Positions 5,866-8,873 of a stretch of DNA of 8,873 bases are shown one piece after another (positions within the stretch are counted from its first letter, which is position 1; each line of letters starts with the position of its first letter). The notes beneath the pieces were generated by a model. It worked only from the letters and a program-made list of their open reading frames with translations. It ran no database searches and was not told where the DNA came from. The stretch spans positions 1-8,873 of the forward strand of contig JAZROG010000044.1 in the NCBI GenBank assembly GCA_045648605.1. The letters are read 5' to 3'. The DNA comes from SIG710 sp045648605 (GTDB taxonomy: Bacteria > Bacillota > Clostridia > Oscillospirales > CAG-272). A program made the translations under genes and the position numbers.

Positions 5866-8261
5866 TTATTTCTTTTTCTTCTTTGCAATGATGATGATTA
5901 CAACCACAACTGCAACGATCACAACAGCCGCAGCTGCAATGATGATTATCAGCATAATATCAATGCCGCTTGAGGATGTGTCGTCTGATGTGTTATCACT
6001 TGAGCCCTGCTGGGAGATGATAAGACCGGGGGTTACGGATGCGCCTGTACTTTCCGCAGGCTGCTCTGTTTCGGTCTCTGCATCGGTTTCGGTCTCTGCA
6101 GTGGTCTCGGGAGCCTCTGTTTCGCTTTCAAGAACAGTTGTCTCGGGAGGTGTGCAGGTAATAGGCTCGGGAGTGCTTGCGGAAATATCAAAGAAAGCAA
6201 GTCCGTTATCTGCCGCATAGCTTTCTGCATAAGAACCGGGAGTTCCGTAAACATTTGCAAGGTTTACGGCGATGTTCTCCTCGAAAACAGATGTTCCTAT
6301 CTTCTCAACCTGAGGACTGATGATGATATTTGCAATGAGGAAATCATATGCAAAGGTCCAAGGCTGAACGGTATGTACATTTCTGATGTCGATCGTTCCC
6401 TCGATGGGATCTGTGCCGGAGCGATAAACGGATTTAAGATTAGAACACTTATCAAATGCAGCATTGAGGATCTCAAAGCTCTCGGATGCGGGTATCTGAA
6501 CAGTTTCAAGATTATTGAATTCGCAGAATGCATATTTACCTATGCTTGTGATGGCATCGGTAATAACGATATGCTTAACATTGTCTCTAATAGAGAACCA
6601 AGGCTGATTCTTTGAGCCGCCGCCATAATAGTTTACAATGTCGTCGATCTTGCCCGCACCGTAAACGGTGAGTGTTCCTGTTGCTTCGTCAAAGCCAAAT
6701 ACGCTTCTTGCGCCACAGGTAGGAAGTGTGGGATCTACATATACCCAGTATTCATGCTTGATGCTGGGGTCATTGATGCTCTGAACATTGAAAAGATTTG
6801 TCTTTGCATGTTCAATGAGAGAATCTGAAACCTCATGAACATAAATCGTTTTTATAGAAGTTGAAAGGTCAACTGTAAGCTCCTTTGCGGAGGCAGGAAG
6901 AACGATTTCGCCAATAGCTGTGTTTCTGTAAGCATCATTAACCTTTGAAATACCCGTAAGGTTTGCTCTGCCCTAAATACGCTCGGTGCCGTCACGCCAA
7001 ATTGTGGTAAGTGAAGTGCATCCGTTGAAGGCACTCGCGTCTATCTGGTTTACATTTTTACCCATTCTGACATCCTTGAGGACTGTATAGTTAAGGAATG
7101 CGCTGCCGGATATCTTTGCAATGTTATCACCAACGATAACGTGCTCAATAACATCCTTGTATTCGCCCCATGAGGGACCGTCTTTATCTACATTGCCGAC
7201 CGAGCCTGTTTCGTTATACTTTGTTGTTGCGGAAACAAATTCAAGGGTCTTTGTGTCATCATAATATGCCCACCAGGTGTTGATGATGTCACTGCCGTTG
7301 TATTTACCTGATGAATGTCCCCAAACTGTTGCTCCCTCAGGCTCAAACTCGGTAACAGCGGGAGTGGTAGAGCCACTGCTTGTACCACCGCTTGTGCTGC
7401 CATTGCTTCCACCTGTGGAAACGCCTGTGGTTGCCTTTGTTCCCTTTGTCTCCTCACCTGTGTCAAGGTCGATAAAGGTATATCCGTTTGTCTTTGCAAA
7501 TTCAGCAGCCTTCGAGCCTGCTTTTGCCTTGATCTTCGGGTATGTACCGGAAGCACTGACGATCGCATCAGGCTCCAGAACAGAGTCATTTCCGAGAACA
7601 GTAACAAGAGTAAGGGCGCTAAGGTTTGAAAGTGCTTTATTTGCAACCTTTGTAACACTTGCGGGAATTTCAATTTCGGTAATTCCGTTTGCTCCCTTGA
7701 TAAATTCCACGGGCAGCTCTGTAAGATTGGGACTCAAAATAAGCTTTTTGGCTTGAAATGCACCGTCAAAAACATATGTTCCGAATTTGGTTATGTTTGA
7801 AAGATCAAATGTTCCTCCAATAGGCGTTGTTCCTCTTATGTAAATCGCGGAAACATTAGAGCTTTCAAAGCAAGCACCGCCAAGAGTTACAAGCGATGTG
7901 GGGATTTCAACCTCCGTAAGCAAAGCCTGCTTCATAAGACCGCTAAGCTCGGTGATGCCGTCGCCAACGATGACCTTTGTGCACCTTCAAATGTTGGAAG
8001 GAACTTATTCCAAGATCCTTGAGAGCCGTCGATGGGGTCTCTTCTGGGAACAACCGTGGTCTGTACCTTATCTGTTGCCGCAGGATCGATCTCAAAGGTG
8101 AGAAGTCCCTATTCGGTCATTGTCCACTTGATGTTTGTCTCTGTACCCTGCGAATTCTTCATATAACCGCTTGAGGGCGCTGCAGCAAAAGCTGAAACCG
8201 CCAAAATAGTCGCGAGAAGGAGAGAAAATGCGAGAGCAAACAAAATCTTTTTGTTCTTCAT
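5866..8261 (-). pseudogene. BspA-like leucine-rich-repeat surface protein, broken by two stops and one frameshift
   Basis: The reconstructed 798-residue protein would be exported and membrane anchored. It has a signal peptide (residues 1-26, ending VSAFA), BspA-type LRR segments such as KVIVGDGITEL, EIPASVTKV, HVIVGDNIAKI and HIVITDAITSIGKYAF, a Gly/Ser/Thr linker (about 272-300), a Thr/Glu-rich stalk (about 700-740), a C-terminal hydrophobic helix (about 768-791) and a lysine-rich tail. Proteins of this type are surface adhesins or of unknown function. Three lesions interrupt it: TAG at 8109-8111 (codon 51), loss of one base at 7980/7981 (near codon 94; EGATKVIV is restored by adding one), and TAG at 6973-6975 (codon 430). 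Outside these points the frame is coherent to the TAA at 5866-5868. The start at 8261 has AAGAAGGG (8271-8278) nine bases upstream. Sequencing or assembly error cannot be excluded. Confidence 0.88.
6069..6100. repeat. 18-bp period tandem repeat encoding the Thr/Glu stalk
   Basis: TTTCGGTCTCTGCA occurs at 6069-6082 and again at 6087-6100, a period of 18 bases. On the minus strand it encodes the alternating Thr-Glu residues of the spacer between the last LRR segment and the membrane helix. Such short in-frame repeats can expand or contract without breaking the frame. Confidence 0.7.
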
Positions 8262-8309
8262 AGTTTTGTTCCCTTCTTAAAATGCCGTTGCATTATTTTA
8301 CATACAGTG

Positions 8310-8338
8310 GTTATACCATACTGTTATTCTTTAGTCAA
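8310..8338 (-). promoter_or_regulatory. Sigma-A promoter of the LRR gene
   Basis: On the minus strand TTGACT (8333-8338) and TATAAC (8310-8315) are 17 bases apart, with TG one base before the -10. The start codon is about 50 bases downstream. An imperfect inverted repeat with arms ACAGT and ACTGT (8304-8324) covers the -10 and could be an operator, but the arms are only 5 bp. Confidence 0.78.
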
Positions 8339-8429
8339 GCACAAAAATCAATATACATTTTAATGATTTTTTGTCAAAAGTGAAAAAACGTAAGTTTCAA
8401 AATCGAAAAAATCAACTTGAATGTTTGCC

Positions 8430-8446
8430 GATATAAATATTATATC
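8430..8446. repeat. 17-bp AT-rich palindrome in the divergent intergenic region
   Basis: GATATAA and TTATATC flank a 3-base centre in a perfect palindrome. It lies between the LRR promoter and the tRNA promoter, about 90 bases upstream of either -35. It could bind a regulator of the LRR gene or simply reflect the AT-rich composition. The remainder of 8339-8539 is AT-rich DNA in which I see no gene. Confidence 0.4.
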
Positions 8447-8539
8447 AGTATAAACATATTTTTCGCTACCAATATTTTGCTTTTTTATTGCATTGTAATG
8501 ACTTTTTTAGCAGATCAAATATAAAAAAGAAAAAAACAC

Positions 8540-8567
8540 TTGACAAATGAAAAATTTGTGGTATAAT
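8540..8567 (+). promoter_or_regulatory. Consensus promoter of tRNA-Ser
   Basis: A perfect TTGACA (8540-8545) and a perfect TATAAT (8562-8567) are spaced by 16 bases. Transcription should start around 8574, about 80 bases before the mature tRNA. Near-consensus boxes are usual for stable RNA genes. Confidence 0.87.
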
Positions 8568-8581
8568 ATTATATGCTTTAC

Positions 8582-8614
8582 GAGAGATATCGAAGGGGAA
8601 GGGCACGAGCCGCT
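8582..8614 (+). other. Possible remnant of a tRNA-Ser 5' half
   Basis: GAGAGATATCGAAG (8582-8595) matches GAGGGATATCGAAG of the downstream tRNA-Ser (8655-8668) at 13 of 14 positions. With a one-base offset the similarity resumes at ACGAGCCG-CT against ACGAGGCGGT. No anticodon loop, variable arm or T-arm follows, so it is not a functional tRNA. It lies directly after the promoter where a first tRNA would be expected. A leader sequence with chance similarity remains possible. Confidence 0.35.
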
Positions 8615-8653
8615 GATATTATCTAGGCAGAAACAATTAAATAATCCTTTTAC

Positions 8654-8742
8654 GGAGGGATATCGAAGCGGTCATAACGAGGCGGTCTTGAAAACCGTTT
8701 GTGAGCAATCACACGTGGGTTCGAATCCCACCCCCTCCGCCA
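8654..8742 (+). tRNA. tRNA-Ser (anticodon UGA), CCA encoded
   Basis: An 89-base tRNA with a long variable arm, as expected for serine. The acceptor stem is GGAGGGA with CCCCTCC plus discriminator G; the D-stem is TCG/CGA; the anticodon stem is GCGGT/ACCGT around CTTGAAA, giving anticodon TGA; the variable-arm stem is TGTGA/TCACA; the T-arm is GTGGG-TTCGAAT-CCCAC. CCA is encoded at 8740-8742. The pair at positions 7 and 66 is an A:C mismatch, while the other acceptor pairs are intact. It reads UCA codons and probably other UCN codons. Confidence 0.96.
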
Positions 8743-8744
8743 AT

Positions 8745-8776
8745 GGCGACTTGATCGATTGGTTAAGTCGCCTTTT
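8745..8776 (+). terminator. Terminator of the tRNA-Ser transcript
   Basis: GGCGACTT (8745-8752) pairs perfectly with AAGTCGCC (8765-8772) around a 12-base loop and is followed by TTTT, two bases after the encoded CCA. Beyond it, 8777-8873 shows no gene that I can support. Confidence 0.87.
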
Positions 8777-8873
8777 CATCGGTAGTAGTCTTCGCCCTGC
8801 TGGTGATGGTCAGTGATATATCTTGTGACATGGTTACTCTTTTATTTTCGTTTATTACGATTTTATTAGAGGT

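Noticed and set aside
7188..7756. Open frames on both strands within the LRR gene
   Set aside because: The Gln/Leu-rich minus-strand frame and the plus-strand frames overlap the LRR reading frame, whose signal peptide, repeats and anchor are far better supported.
8547..8816. 89-codon plus-strand open frame across the tRNA
   Set aside because: It runs through the promoter, tRNA-Ser and terminator, and so is not a protein gene.
8830..8873. ATG followed by a hydrophobic frame running off the right edge
   Set aside because: Only 14 codons are visible and no ribosome binding site or promoter precedes it.
1..8873. CRISPR array, transposase, integrase, toxin-antitoxin or phage genes
   Set aside because: No regularly spaced direct repeats and no coding frame with motifs of these families were found.

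Overview
The window looks like chromosomal DNA of a low-to-mid-GC Firmicute of the class Clostridia, probably a gut or rumen fermenter. The reasons are strong purine-rich ribosome binding sites, textbook sigma-A promoters, AT-rich intergenic DNA, a tRNA-Ser with encoded CCA, and a mix of carbohydrate-active and BspA-like leucine-rich-repeat surface proteins. No phage, integrase, transposase or CRISPR gene was seen, and the genus cannot be named from sequence alone.

Layout. Positions 1-222 carry no gene, only a 13-bp-stem hairpin (55-88) and a stretch resembling a degenerate interspersed repeat (about 112-190). Positions 231-4072 hold a minus-strand operon read right to left: promoter (4044-4072), a lipoprotein with two tandem N-terminal domains and a GH26-like C-terminal domain (2088-4013), an SGNH/GDSL esterase-like hydrolase (1039-2073), an endonuclease/exonuclease/phosphatase-fold protein (280-1037), and a strong terminator (231-270). 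The third gene is split by a one-base deletion near its start. Spacing of 14 nt and 1 nt indicates co-transcription and translational coupling. The set suggests extracytoplasmic glycan recognition or deacylation next to a cytoplasmic phosphoesterase, but no substrate can be read from the sequence.

A divergent operon starts from a promoter at 4102-4130 and encodes CCA tRNA nucleotidyltransferase (cca, 4158-5384) and the RuvX/YqgF RNase H-fold protein (5365-5820), overlapping by 20 nt. A hairpin terminator (5829-5855) separates it from a convergent minus-strand gene.

That gene (5866-8261) once encoded a 798-residue exported, C-terminally membrane-anchored protein with BspA-type repeat modules. 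As given it is broken by two in-frame TAG codons and one single-base deletion, although the rest of the frame is coherent. Its promoter is at 8310-8338. On the other side of an AT-rich spacer, a consensus promoter (8540-8567) drives tRNA-Ser(UGA) at 8654-8742, followed by a terminator (8745-8776). The tRNA leader contains a possible decayed 5' half of a second tRNA-Ser.

The most notable points are the four lesions in two genes while the four neighbouring genes are intact, the aspartate in place of the GH26 acid/base glutamate, the duplicated N-terminal domain of that lipoprotein, and the tRNA fragment. I found no convincing sign of a wholly new defence or mobile system.
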